A DNA stretch of 21,559 bases, taken from Auxenochlorella pyrenoidosa. Taxonomy: Eukaryota > Chlorophyta > Trebouxiophyceae > Chlorellales > Chlorellaceae. Below are positions 9,452-20,000 of the stretch, one piece after another. A program made the translations under genes and the position numbers. The stretch lies in assembly GCA_001430745.1 (NCBI GenBank), contig KQ482041.1, forward strand, positions 1,271,573 through 1,293,131. The letters run 5' to 3'. Under the pieces are notes generated by a model. It was given only the letters and a program-made list of their open reading frames with translations, was not told the origin of the DNA and did not search any database. Within the stretch, counting starts at the first letter, position 1. Each line of letters opens with the position of its first letter.

Positions 9452-10581
9452 TCAGCCCAGGAAGTACTCGAGCCGCTGCTTCAGCTGGTCTGCCATCAGC
9501 AGCCCCTCAACGCGGTCAACTGGCTGGCCATTCTTGAACAGCACCAGTGTGGGGAGCGCTGCAGGAGGGGAAGCCCGGGAGGGAGGGGGGAGCCGCTCTT
9601 GGAGGCGCACTGCCTGTCCTCGGCCTGCATGCTCGACGCTTCTATCCTGCTGGGACTGGCTCTCCTGTGCATCTTTGCCCCGTGCCTACCTCCAATGTTG
9701 TACTGCGAGGCCACTTTGTGGTACTTCTCAGTATCCACCTGCAGGAGCAGGAGCAGCAGCAAACAGCAGCTGGCACACCCTACGCGACACAACCAGGGCT
9801 GTACCATACCCGATGGCAAAACCAGCACGGCCAGAAACATGCTACATCGCAGAGCAGGCTCGCTCTGGGCGCGGAATGAGTGGCAGCATCCAGCGACATG
9901 GAGGCAGCAGCAGGCTGGAAGCAGCAGGCAGCCAGCAGCCAGCACCAGGCCGTGGGCCCCAGGTGGAGCTGCCGCCAGCAGCACTCAGCACTCAGCCAGC
10001 AGCCCACCTTGACAAACTTGACGCGGCCCCGCATCTGGGGAGCCAGCTGGTCGATCACCTGGCCCTGCATCTGGCACGGCCCGCACCTGCAGCAGCAGCA
10101 CCCGAGTACGGCAGCGGGCAATACCTTGTTGACATCAACATGCTAGCTCAAAGCGGTTTGCCTGCCCTGCGCAGCGAGAGTCTGGGCCCAGCCTACCATG
10201 TTGCGTAGAAGTCGACCAGAACTGGGACGTCACTCTGTTGCAGCAATTCCTCGAACGTGCTGTAGGTCTGCACAGCAGGTGTAGAAGGTGGCCATGCGGG
10301 CGACAGGTTAGGAAGCAGGGCCAGCACTTTGACGGCGACAGGCACACGTTGATAGATGCGCTGCCGGCATGTTCATCACATTCAAATCACCATTCTTGCC
10401 TCACCTGTTTCTGGGCTGCACGCACAGGTGCAGCAGCAGTGCTGCGCTGGTGCAGGCGGCGGCAAGGCTGCAGCACCGACCGCAGGAGCGGCGACGGCAG
10501 GAGGCGTGGCCGGATGCTAACAAACCGAGCCGCTGGGGCCGCTGAGCTGCTGCATCGTGATGTTATTGGTATGATGCTCAT
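9452..10581 (-). CDS. TRXY: Plastid thioredoxin, y-type, 5 exons
   Basis: Small disulfide reductase. Plant y-type thioredoxins act in the chloroplast, donating electrons to peroxiredoxin Q and methionine sulfoxide reductases. Minus-strand exons 10581-10405, 10267-10197, 10086-10008, 9738-9690 and 9558-9452 join in phase to 160 residues. Residues 1-59 form a plastid-type transit peptide: rich in S, A, R and P with no D or E. The fold follows: TYSTFEELLQQSDVPVLVDF, active site ATWCGPCQMQ with C84 and C87, VKFVKVDTEKYHKVASQYNI, the cis-proline in GALPTLVLFKNGQ (P128), and a C-terminal helix ending LEYFLG. VDTEKY and the ALPT cis-Pro context are y-type hallmarks; x, m and f types differ there. 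Tail to tail with the zinc transporter, head to head with the ZYP1-like gene. Confidence 0.93.
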
Positions 10582-10867
10582 TACCGTGCAACAGTGGCGG
10601 AGAGTGGCGGAGCTTCCGAGGCAATCAAGATTGCCGCGGAAAGCTTGGTGCTTGTCAGGAAGGGTTGGGCCCGCTTTTTGATCCTAATATTCAGTGTGCA
10701 CGACGAAGCGAGTGAGATGGGGGGTGGAGAGGCCAGGAACCTCAGCACCCTCATGCAGCAGGCGTGCTGCCCACGGTGAGCAGCGGCTGCGCCAAACTTG
10801 CAAATTTGACCCTTTACCCTCACTTTCTTCACTTATCTCGCTGCTGCGCCACATTCCTAGGCTCAGC
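10582..10867. promoter_or_regulatory. Shared 5' region between thioredoxin and ZYP1-like genes
   Basis: 286 bases between divergent ATGs. Moderately AT-richer around 10670-10700 and 10790-10850 (TTTGACCCTTTACCCTCACT region). No named promoter element recognised. Both 5' leaders and promoters should lie here. Confidence 0.45.
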
Positions 10868-13800
10868 ATGACGACCGCAGCTCTGATGCGCACCAAACTG
10901 TTCGGCCAGGGCTCGGCCACTGCGGGGCTGGCTACCTCCTCGGCTGGGCCTCATACCACCGAGGCCCTGCGCCAAGCAACCGACCGCCTGCTCAAGGAGC
11001 AGGCGAGCGCCGAGCTGAGTGTGGGGCTCTACCGCCAGAAGCTAGTGGAGGCACAGGCGGCCGTGAAGCGTCTGGAGGAGGCATACGTGGTGCAGCACCA
11101 GACCAACGCCAAGCTGCAGGGTGAGATGTTATGGGGGCCGCCCGGCAGGTGTGAGCAACCCTGGCAAAATGTGCAGAGGCCTGACCGCGATGCCGGTCAA
11201 CAAATTTGAACGGGACGCCGTCAGGTGCCGGCAGCTGCACCTCCTGCTGCCCTTCCCTAGCGCCTCCCACTCCTCTCCACTGCAGCCCGTGTGAAGAGTG
11301 ACTATACCACCTTGACGGCGTTGAGCGCACGCGTGGCGCAGACCACCTCCGCCTACTGCCAGGTCGGCAGGCAGCTGACGGGTCGCCCGGCTGTCGGGAG
11401 CTGCCTGGCCTGGGAGCGAAACGCAGCCTCAGATGCCGCTCTGACTGGGCCTCAGCCGTCTCAGGCGCTGCTTATACATGGCTTCGTCACTTTGTGCTCC
11501 TCGCTGTTGCAGCTCAAGACTGATTACGATGCTCTGGCGGTCTCGCTGGAAGAGGCAGGCCTGGAGCGTGGGGCGCTGGCCGCCGCCTTTGCCGCCAAGG
11601 CTGGCGCGCTGGCCGAGGTGGAGGCTGCGCACGGCGCCGCCTGCGCCGCGGGCCGTGACCTGCAGGGGCGCCTGGATGCAGCGGCTGCCATGCACTCCGA
11701 GCTGGCGGGCGAGATTGGCCGCCTGCGCTCCGAGCTGGCTGAAAAGGTGGGCTGCTGACAGTGATGCTGGTGGGTGCTGAGGGCATCTGGTTGGCGTGCA
11801 GGCCTGAAGATTGCTTGCAGCATGCCAAAATGAACCTCAACTGTTGCCACCCATCTGGCAGGTTGCGGCCGAGCACCCATGTTCCGCTGTCCCAGCACCC
11901 ACTCGGATGTGTCACCCCTGCTCCATTCTTGCGGTCCTCTGACTCCTGCAGGCCAGGCTGCATGCAGCAGCCGAGGACCGTGCTCATGGCCTGGCTGCCG
12001 AGCTGACGGCAGCATGCCACGAGTGCGGCGAGCTTACCGCCCGCTTGAGCGCTGCTGCTAGCCAGGTTGACGGACTGCGTCTGGAGCTGGCCGACAAGAG
12101 CACCCTGCTGGAGGAGTCGCAGGTTGCCAAGGTGGGTTCTGTGAGGCATTGCCAAGCTCACCTTGGAACAGGGCTTGGGTCTTCCCTGCTGCTGCTAATT
12201 CCGCCTTGCGCCGCTTCCGCCATGTGATCAATCATTGACAATGTCCACTTCCTCTCACAACCCGTTTCTGCAGGCAGCGCTGGAGGTGGAGGTGGCCGTG
12301 CACGAGGGCAGGGCCACTCAGATGGCTGCCGACCTGGCAAGCATGCAGGAGGCGGCCCAGTCTATCGAGGTGGGTGCTGAAGGCAGAGAAGATGAGGCAT
12401 TGTGCAGCGTAAAAACAAAATTATTTCAGTGGAATTAAGGTATTGCGTGGCTGACACCCGCCGGCTCCTGCCTCATGACGCGGCTATCCCTCCCCTTGCA
12501 GGCAGAGCATGCCGCCGTGCTCGAAGCCAAGGCCGCCAAGCTGGCTGCTGCCCTCGAAGCCAAGGTAAGCTGTTGGCAATGAGCAGACAAAGTAGAAAGA
12601 GCTGCTGAACAGCCGGCCAGCATTGCCCTGCTGGAGCCAGGTGGCTTGAGGCAAGCTTCGAGCTTGCAGCCGAATCCTTGCTGTGCACTATGCACCCTGC
12701 CTGTGCTGCCCCCATGTGCAGGCCAACCTAGAGGGGGAGCTGCTCGGAAGGAACACAGAATACGAGAAGCTGAGCACCCAATTCAACGAGCTGCAGAACG
12801 AGGCTGGGGCTGCACAGGTGCGTGCAGCGCTGGGTGGGAGGCGCACAACTTGAACCATGAGCGTGCAGGCGATTGGTGGGCCACAGCCTCTTGGCTGCGC
12901 TTTCCTGCTGCCTGTGAACACTCGACAGCCGTTCATTGCTCTGCGCCTCCCCTCGCCTGCACATGCAGGCCGTCAAAGAAAGCAAGCTGGCAGAGCTGCA
13001 GGCACAGCTGGAGGAGGCCATCCAGCGCCACGGCCGCGAGACGAAGCTGCTGAAAGAAGAGCACGAGCGTGTCCAGGAGAGCTTTGTGGAGCGCACAGGC
13101 CAGGTGGGGAGTGGGAGGACCGAAGCAGAGGGTGGTGGCTTGGCGGGATGTGGTAAGGCAGCGTGATGCGCAGGTGCTGCTGCTGCTGCTGCACTGGGGG
13201 AGGCCCTTGCCTCGTCTTCTTGCTACCATCCCCAGTCCATCTGCACCCAACATCTTGTCCCCATGACTCCATGCAGAAACTCAGCGAAATGCAGAAGGAG
13301 AGAGTCAGGGCCCAGGCTGATCTGGAGGCTGAGCGCTCGAAGAAGGAGGAGGCCATGGCAGCAGCAGAAGAGGTGAAGTGGAGAGTCTTTTTGAACAGGG
13401 CTGCAGGAGGAGGAGCTTGGGCGCTGTGAACCCGTTGAAGAGCTGACTTGTCAATTTTTCAGAGCCGGTGCATCGTCAGCTGGCATTTTTGATCAAATCC
13501 AGCCGTTGCCTCCACTGATACATCTGCAGCTGCGCATCAAGGCAGCAGCCCTGGAGGTGGAGCATGCTGCAGCCACGGCGGAGCTGCAGGTCAAGCTTGG
13601 CGAGCGCTCCAGGCAGCTGCAGGAGGTGCTGGCCAAGGCATCCGCGGCAGAGGAGGAGGGTCGCAAGCTCCTCGAGGCGCAGGAGGCGGCTGAGGCCGCT
13701 CGCAAGGAGGCCCAGGAGCTGGCTACCCAGGTGGGGCAGGCAGGGCAGTAAAGTTGTTCTGCCTGCACGCATGGGCAGGCTGAACAGATAGATGGCCAAC

Positions 13801-16255
13801 ACTCACAGGTACGCCTGCCTGCGTGCAGCATACCTAGCTTGGTTGCTGACAGGTGCCAAGCTTCATGCTGCCTGACAACTGCTCTTTTTTGATCTGACCC
13901 GATGCCTGCCCCCTGCAGCGTGCAACCCAGCTGGACGAGATGGCCAGCAAGCTCAAACAGAAGGAGGAGGGCAATGCCAAGCTGGACAAGGAGAATGCTG
14001 CCAACCTGCACAAGTGAGGGCACGGATGTATGCATGGGCATGGGAGATCCAAGACATTGTTGGGGCGTTGAGGCTGCATCTGGCTGCATCAGGCTGCTGT
14101 CGGACACTGCTTACCCCTGTGCCTGCCCCGAATGTTCCTCAACTGATGGATCGCCTCCTCTCTTCTTCGCTCCCAACCGATCCACCGCAGACTGGACACC
14201 CTGAATGACGCGCTGCGTTCCCTGCGCGAGAAGCTGGAGGGCGCCGAGGCTCGCAGCGAGGAGCTGGCCAAGGCAATCAGTGTGAGTGGAAAGCTGCGCT
14301 TCTTAAGAGGGCTGAGGGGAGCAATGCATGCACGGGATCAATTGTAGCGGGGTTGCAGCAGGGCTTGGCGAAAGTACCAATAGGTGATGTCCCGCCACCG
14401 ACCTTTTCCGCTTCTGCTTCCAGCCACCCCTCTGCAGGCCAAGGACCTGGAGCTGGAGGACAAGGAGGCGGCGCTCACCAGCACCCAGCAGCGCGTGGAG
14501 GCCCTGGAAAAGGACAATGAAGACAAGAACAGGCTGCTCAAGGGCATCTCGCAGGTGGGGGGCTGGCAGAAAAACTGTGTGAAAGTCGGCCATGGATGGT
14601 GTGAGGGGTGGCAAACAGGCAGCCAGGCAGCAGCCTGAATCACAGCTCCATGCTCACACATGCACGTCCCCTGCCTTGCCTCTTATTGGATCTCCAGGTG
14701 GCGGCACACGTGGCAGGCGCAGGTGCCGAGCCCGCTGCTGCCGTTGGTGGCTCGGCAGATGGCCAAGGTCGCCCCGCTGCTGCACGCAAGGCCGCTGCTG
14801 CCCCTGGCCGCCCGGTGAAGAAGGTCACAATCCGGGTGAGAGCCGTGTGGCTTGTCGGCCATTACCCCCGCGGCATGCTGATAGGCAGCCGCATGCAGCC
14901 TTCAAACGGCTCTGCGCCGCTACCGCGCCCTCCCCTGCGCTGCCTGCAGGAGCCTGCCGACCTTGCTGCCACCAGCGAGGGCGAAGAGTCGAGCGGCGCC
15001 GAGGACGAGCCCGTGGAGGACGCCAACCCGCAGGCGCTGGTGTCAGCTGGCGCCGTCGCGTACAGGTGTGGGTGGCCAGGATGGTGAGCAGCTTGCAGGT
15101 GGAGTCTGATGCAAAGGAGCTGGACTGGATGAACCCCTCAGCTATGCTCACTCAGAACCAACATCTGGCTTCCCTGTACTCGTTCTGCAGGCGCGCTGCC
15201 GAGCGCCGCCCGACTCGGGCCGCCAGCCAGCGCCCTACCGCCAGCCAGAAGGTAGGGGGACCCGCACCAGTGGCGGCCCCCTCTCGGCCCATCATCACTG
15301 AGGTGGACAGTGAGGAGGAGGCAGAGCCTGAGAAGCTGGCGGTGCTGGCTCGCGAGGAGCCTGTGCTGGCGCGCACCCAGCGTGCCGCAGCAGCTGCAGC
15401 GCCCACGGCAGCGGCGCCGGCGCACAGCGATGACGACAGCGAGGACGAGGGACGCCAAGTGAGGAGCGGGGCATAAGAAGGATTCAGGTCGGGGTTGTCT
15501 GCCTGATGGCATGCCCAGCTATAGCGCGACTGCATCAAACTTGCATGATTGCTGTTGCACCTCATCGCCTCTCAGACATCCTTGCCTCCTAGCCCCTCCT
15601 TCCTCCAGTCACGGGGCCGCAAGCGCAGCGGGCGTGCCAACTCCGGCAAGAGCATGGCCAAGAAGCCACGTGGCGGCATGGCTGTGAGCGGCATGCGCGG
15701 CCTGTTCAGCATGCAGGCAAGGCGGGGGGGAGGGAGGGTTGATGTTCGATGTGGGGCCTCGGTCTGTCTGCCAGCCAAGTGGCAGACAGAACACTGTACA
15801 CCCTCCCACGCTGCAGACTGCCAGCCAGGGCGCCTCTGACAAGGACGTCAAGAAGAAGAACAGCGGGCGTGGTGCCACCACCTCGGGTGAGCGCTGCTTC
15901 TCTGGGTTTCACGTGCAAGCAGTCATGCAAGACCTGAGCCTCCATTAGGAACTTGACTGGGCAGACCCTTAAAGCATTCCTCCCCTCTCAATCCTGCAGG
16001 CTACCGCAAGCTGGTGGGCGGAGGCGGCACAGTGGTGGCCAAGAGCAAGAAGCCTGCAGCGGCCGCCTCGGTGGGTGGGTGGGAGAGGCGGGGGGGCTCA
16101 CATGGCAGTTGTGAACCGTCTGGAGCAGTTGTGAACCGTCTGGAGCAGGTGTTTGGTCTTGAAGCCCTCGGCACCTCTCCTGTCCATGTGTGCGCCCGCA
16201 GCTTGGAGCCTGGGACATCTTTGGCTTTGGCGCAGCCAGCGACGCCTCGCCCTGA
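10868..16255 (+). CDS. ZYP1: Long coiled-coil protein, candidate ZYP1 (synaptonemal complex transverse filament), 20 exons
   Basis: Exons: 10868-11120, 11286-11362, 11513-11746, 11952-12131, 12274-12369, 12502-12564, 12722-12817, 12969-13103, 13277-13372, 13530-13730, 13919-14013, 14191-14281, 14438-14554, 14698-14835, 14950-15065, 15191-15458, 15609-15716, 15817-15886, 16000-16070, 16202-16255. They join in phase to 852 residues; Arabidopsis ZYP1 proteins are about 860. Residues 29-589 have no proline and form a heptad-like, A/L/E/K-rich rod. The tail has acidic patches (GEESSGAEDE, SDDDSEDEG), a basic patch (SRGRKRSGRA, AKKPRGG) and the end AWDIFGFGAASDASP. ZYP1-like signs: ATDRLLKEQAS at the rod start, QTNAKL and LKTDYDAL soon after, and a basic tail with a short GxLF/DIF motif near the end, compared with DLF in plants. 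In plants ZYP1 bridges paired meiotic chromosomes. Other coiled-coil families could mimic this. Structure is strong, identity moderate. One intron is GC-AG. Confidence 0.6.
15717..15816 (+). other. GC-AG intron (ZYP1-like intron 17)
   Basis: Exon 17 ends TTCAGCATGCAG and the intron starts GCAAGG. It joins GLFSMQ in frame to TASQGASDKDVKKK. Reading on would enter a G-rich frame with no similarity; the acceptor CTGCAG at 15816 is clear. Confidence 0.72.
16106..16148. repeat. 20-bp perfect tandem duplication in ZYP1-like intron 19
   Basis: The unit starting CAGTTGTGAACC occurs at 16106-16125 and 16126-16145, followed by a third CAG. Each copy starts with CAG, so the copies add possible acceptor sites. 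Looks recent. Confidence 0.92.
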
Positions 16256-16398
16256 GACTGGCAACAGGGGGTGGGCGTCAAGTGTGCATGGGCAGGCCTG
16301 CCGGCCGTTGTGCCTGGCTGCCTGCAGCGCTGGGGTGTACATGACTCAACATCTGCTTGCAATGCAGTTTGAAATGCTACTTGTATGGGCATGCAACG

Positions 16399-16403
16399 TG
16401 TAA
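16399..16403 (+). terminator. Putative TGTAA poly(A) signal of the ZYP1-like gene
   Basis: TGTAA 144 bases after the TGA stop, in an AT-rich context (GTGTAATTTAATC). A second copy is at 16593-16597. Confidence 0.6.
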
Positions 16404-16537
16404 TTTAATCTCTGGCGAGGCCTCTTCTTTGAAGGCAGTTGGATTATGCGACCATCTGCCCCAGGGCATGCACATGGCTGGCAAGGCGCAGCTTCAAGCA
16501 ATCCGCCGATGAGCACTGATGCAGTGTGCAGCAGTGG

Positions 16538-16571
16538 TGTGCTCAAGCCTAACATGTGCTCAAGCCTAACA
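16538..16571. repeat. 17-bp perfect tandem duplication
   Basis: TGTGCTCAAGCCTAACA at 16538-16554 and 16555-16571. Intergenic, no known role. Confidence 0.93.
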
Positions 16572-17071
16572 GCATGAGCTGCAAACACCTCTTGTAATGC
16601 TTGAACTGTGCAGGCTTGCCTGTTTCATGGCATGCTGCCCTTCGACATGCTGGGATTCCCAGCAATAGAAGCCTGCTCACTACAGCAGGTAGCCTCGGCG
16701 GTGGCGCTGGCGGCAAAGAAGTGCAGGCAGGGGGCGGGCACTATCTCAGTGCCGACCTTGCCCAGGTCTAGGTTGAGCCCTCAAAGCCCTCAAAGCATTC
16801 AATGTTGCAAAGTTATGCATCAAATGTACAGTGGATCGATCATCATACTTTGGGCTCACTGCACTGAAGGGCAGGCGGGAGCAGCTGCGAGCAGACGTGC
16901 CTGCTGTGCCGTCCCCCTCCGGAGCCCGAAAGAGCTGGTTGGCAATAAGCAATCACGTCTAACATTTCATTTCAGTGCCACTGACGGGATTGCGGTGCTC
17001 CCCGTCACTAGGGCCTGTGCCGTCAGAGAGCAGTGCTTGTCAGCCTTTGATCGCGCGTCATCGAATCAAAT

Positions 17072-20000
17072 ATGAGTGGCAGATGCCGATCCGCAGGCCG
17101 AGGCGGCGATGGTGGCGGCAGAGGCGGCAGAGGCGGCGGCCGCCTGCGCCCTGGGCAGCGCCCCGTGGCCGAGACAATGCGCCTGAGCATCACGGAGCAG
17201 CTTGAACTGTTCCAGCAGTCCGACGAGCAGGGTTAGTTCAGTGGCGGCAGTGGCGGCGGCAGCAGTGCAGGCCCGCTGCCAACCTACCTGCCCGCCGCGC
17301 TCTTGCTGCTGAACGCGCTCATCTCTGGCCACTGCCTCTCTGCCTGCTGCGGTTGATCAGCTGCCCGTGCAAAGAGTTGTGCAGCTGCATCGACCCAGGC
17401 TGCTGTCGCTCAGTCTCCGTCTGTAGCGCCCCTGCTGCAGAGTACCGCTTCCCGCCCGGCCTGTCCAACCACGACCGCGCCGTGGTGCACGCCGAGTGCA
17501 AGCGCTACGGCTTCACCAGCAAGTCGCACGGGTGGGTGCTGCAGGTCCAGGCAGGGCGGGGGTGCGGCATACGCCAGCGCCTCCCGCCAGGTGAGCAGGG
17601 CTCGGCTCTGCGCAGCCTTGTGCAGCCTTCGCCAGCACACCACCCCACCGGAGCCAGCCTGCCGCTGCCCCCTGCCTGCTGCAGCAAGGGCGATGACCGC
17701 TGCGTGTGCGTGTACAAGCCGAAGCGTCGGCGCGCCGAGCAGGACCCCGCGTTTGAGCTGCCGCTGGGCCAGGCCTCGCTGGCGGCCCTTGCCTCCTACT
17801 TCCAGGTGCGGCGTCGCTGCTGCGAGCGCTGCGCAGGCCCACCCGTCCCGCATGCACCGCGCCCACTGGCCGCGCGAGGCTCCTGCTGCGCTGGGCTCTG
17901 CTGGCTGGCGGGTGCACCTCAAGCAGTGAGCGACCGCTCGTCTCCTTCACGCCTACCCCTGCAGGCCCACCCTCCCTCTGATGCTGAGCTGGCAGCCATC
18001 GCCGGCCAGGGCCATGACGTGGACCTGCAGGATGCGTACGGCACCGGGGAGGCAGGCAGCAGCGAGGAGGAGGAGGATGGGGAGGATGGGGGAGGCAGCG
18101 AGGGCGGCGAGGCCGGCGCTGGCGCTGGCGGCGCTGGCGCCACCCAGCCAGCCGCTGCAGGCCAGCAGGAGGGGCAGGGGGGCGAGCAGGCGGGCGGCGG
18201 CGGCAAGCGTGGCCGGCGCGGCGGCGGGGGCGGCGCCAAGCATGCCGCGGCGTTTGATGAGGCCGAGGTGGCTCGGCGGCAGGCGCTGTGGGAGCAGCGC
18301 ATCCAGCGGCCGCAGATGCAGGGCCTGATAGCTGGCCGGCAGGCGCTGCCCATTGCTGCCTACCGCGAGGAGATCATCTCCGCCCTGGACAGCCACCAGG
18401 TGGTGCTGGTGGCGGGAGAGACGGGGTGCGGCAAAACCACGCAGGTGGGGGGCGTGCGGGGGGGAAGCTGGGGATAAGTGGGGAATGCTCACAACTCAAA
18501 GTGCGATTGGTGATGCAATTCGAGGCCCCTTGCCTGCCTCTCCTCGCCCGGTTGCCTTGCACCTGCTTGGCAGGCAGGCGCCGCAGCTGTTGCAGCAGCG
18601 CTCTCGGGCCATCCTCTGCCGGGCTGCATGCCCACCCGTGCGCGCTGCCTGCTCCCCTGCCATGCAGGTGCCCCAGTTCATTCTGGAGGATGCTTGGGCG
18701 CGTGGCAAGGGCTGCCGCGTCATCTGCACCCAGCCACGCCGCATCTCCGCCGTGTCGGGTGCGCCGTGTTGGGTGCACCTGTGCCCGTACATGTCGCTCG
18801 CCAGCCCGTGCACAGCCCTGGCCAATCTCCCGTATAAATCCGGCTTCTGCGTGCTTCGTGCACCCCGCCCGCGCGCCCTCTCCTCTTTCCTTGCCCCCCA
18901 TGAGCAGCCTCCCAGACTCCCTCGCGTCCCGCCGGCCCCCCACCCCACCCCACCCCCACCCACCTGAGCGCAGTGGCCGACCGCGTGGCTGCCGAGCGCG
19001 GCGAGCCGACGGGCGACAACGTGGGGTACAGCATCCGGCTGGAGTCGCGCGGCGGCCCCGCCTCCTCCCTCATGTTCTGCACCAACGGCGTGCTGCTGCG
19101 CATGCTGACAGGCGTGGCGCGAGAGCCGCTGGCGCGCGTCACCCACCTGGTGGGGCGCCGCGCTGGGGGGCCGCCGATGCCTCGCTGGGGCAGCGGGGGC
19201 CTGGGCAAGAGGCGGCCGAGGGTAGCGGGGGCGCCCTCTCCCCCGCGGCGTGTGCGCCGCAGCTGCCTCTCCCGCAGCTCCCTGCGCCAGTGCCCCGGCC
19301 CGGACCTGCCATCGGCATGCATCCCTTCCCCACCTCATACTGCATCACCACCGTTGAACCCTCCCCATCCCCCACCCCCACCCCCACCCCACCCCCCAGG
19401 TTGTGGACGAGATCCACGAGCGCGACCGCTTTGCCGACTTCCTGCTCATCCTGGTGGGTGGGGGGTGTGGGCAGCGAGGGCCCGCTCGCGCCGCAGGGAG
19501 GGACGGAGGGGCTGCCGCTGAGCTGCTTGTGGGAGCTGTGGTGCCGCAAGGTTGCCGAGTGCGTCTTCCTGGCTGGTGTTGCAAAGGTCATGGCGGGGCG
19601 GGAGCATACGTCCCTGCCCTGCGTGCTGCGCTAGCGTTGCCCTGCCGCTGGCTGCGCTGCTCCTTCCTGAGTGGTTGGGCCGCTGCCTGGGCTGCCGCAG
19701 GTGCGCAACCTGCTGCCCAGCCACCCCCACCTGCGTGTGGTGCTCATGTCAGCCACCCTGCATGTGGACCTCTTCTCGGGTGAGGCGCCACGAGGGGGGG
19801 GGGGAGGGGGGGGCGCGCGAGGCCGCGGTTGGGTGCTGCTGCGTCTCACGTCTGCGGCACGGGTTGTTGGGGTTGCGGCTCTGCACGCCATCCCGCCACC
19901 CTCGCCGGCTGGCCCACCTTCCGCCAGCGCCTACCAGCCTGCTTCTGCACTGCCGGAACATCTTTGCAACGTTGCTGCAGCCTGACCCCCCCAACCCCCT

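Larger units (their letters stand above)
16256..17071. other. Intergenic: ZYP1-like 3' region and helicase promoter
   Basis: About 815 bases with no supportable gene. Contains TGTAA motifs at 16399 and 16593, a 17-bp tandem repeat and an AT-richer stretch at 16790-16860 likely to belong to the helicase promoter. Open frames here show no domain or splice pattern. Confidence 0.6.

Noticed and set aside
14592..15476. 294-codon ORF as an independent protein
   Set aside because: It is out of frame through exons 14 and 15 of the ZYP1-like gene and only matches the real frame in exon 16.
16608..17075. 155-codon ORF between the ZYP1-like and helicase genes
   Set aside because: No recognisable domain, starts in likely 3' flank and overlaps the helicase start in another frame; expected by chance in this composition.
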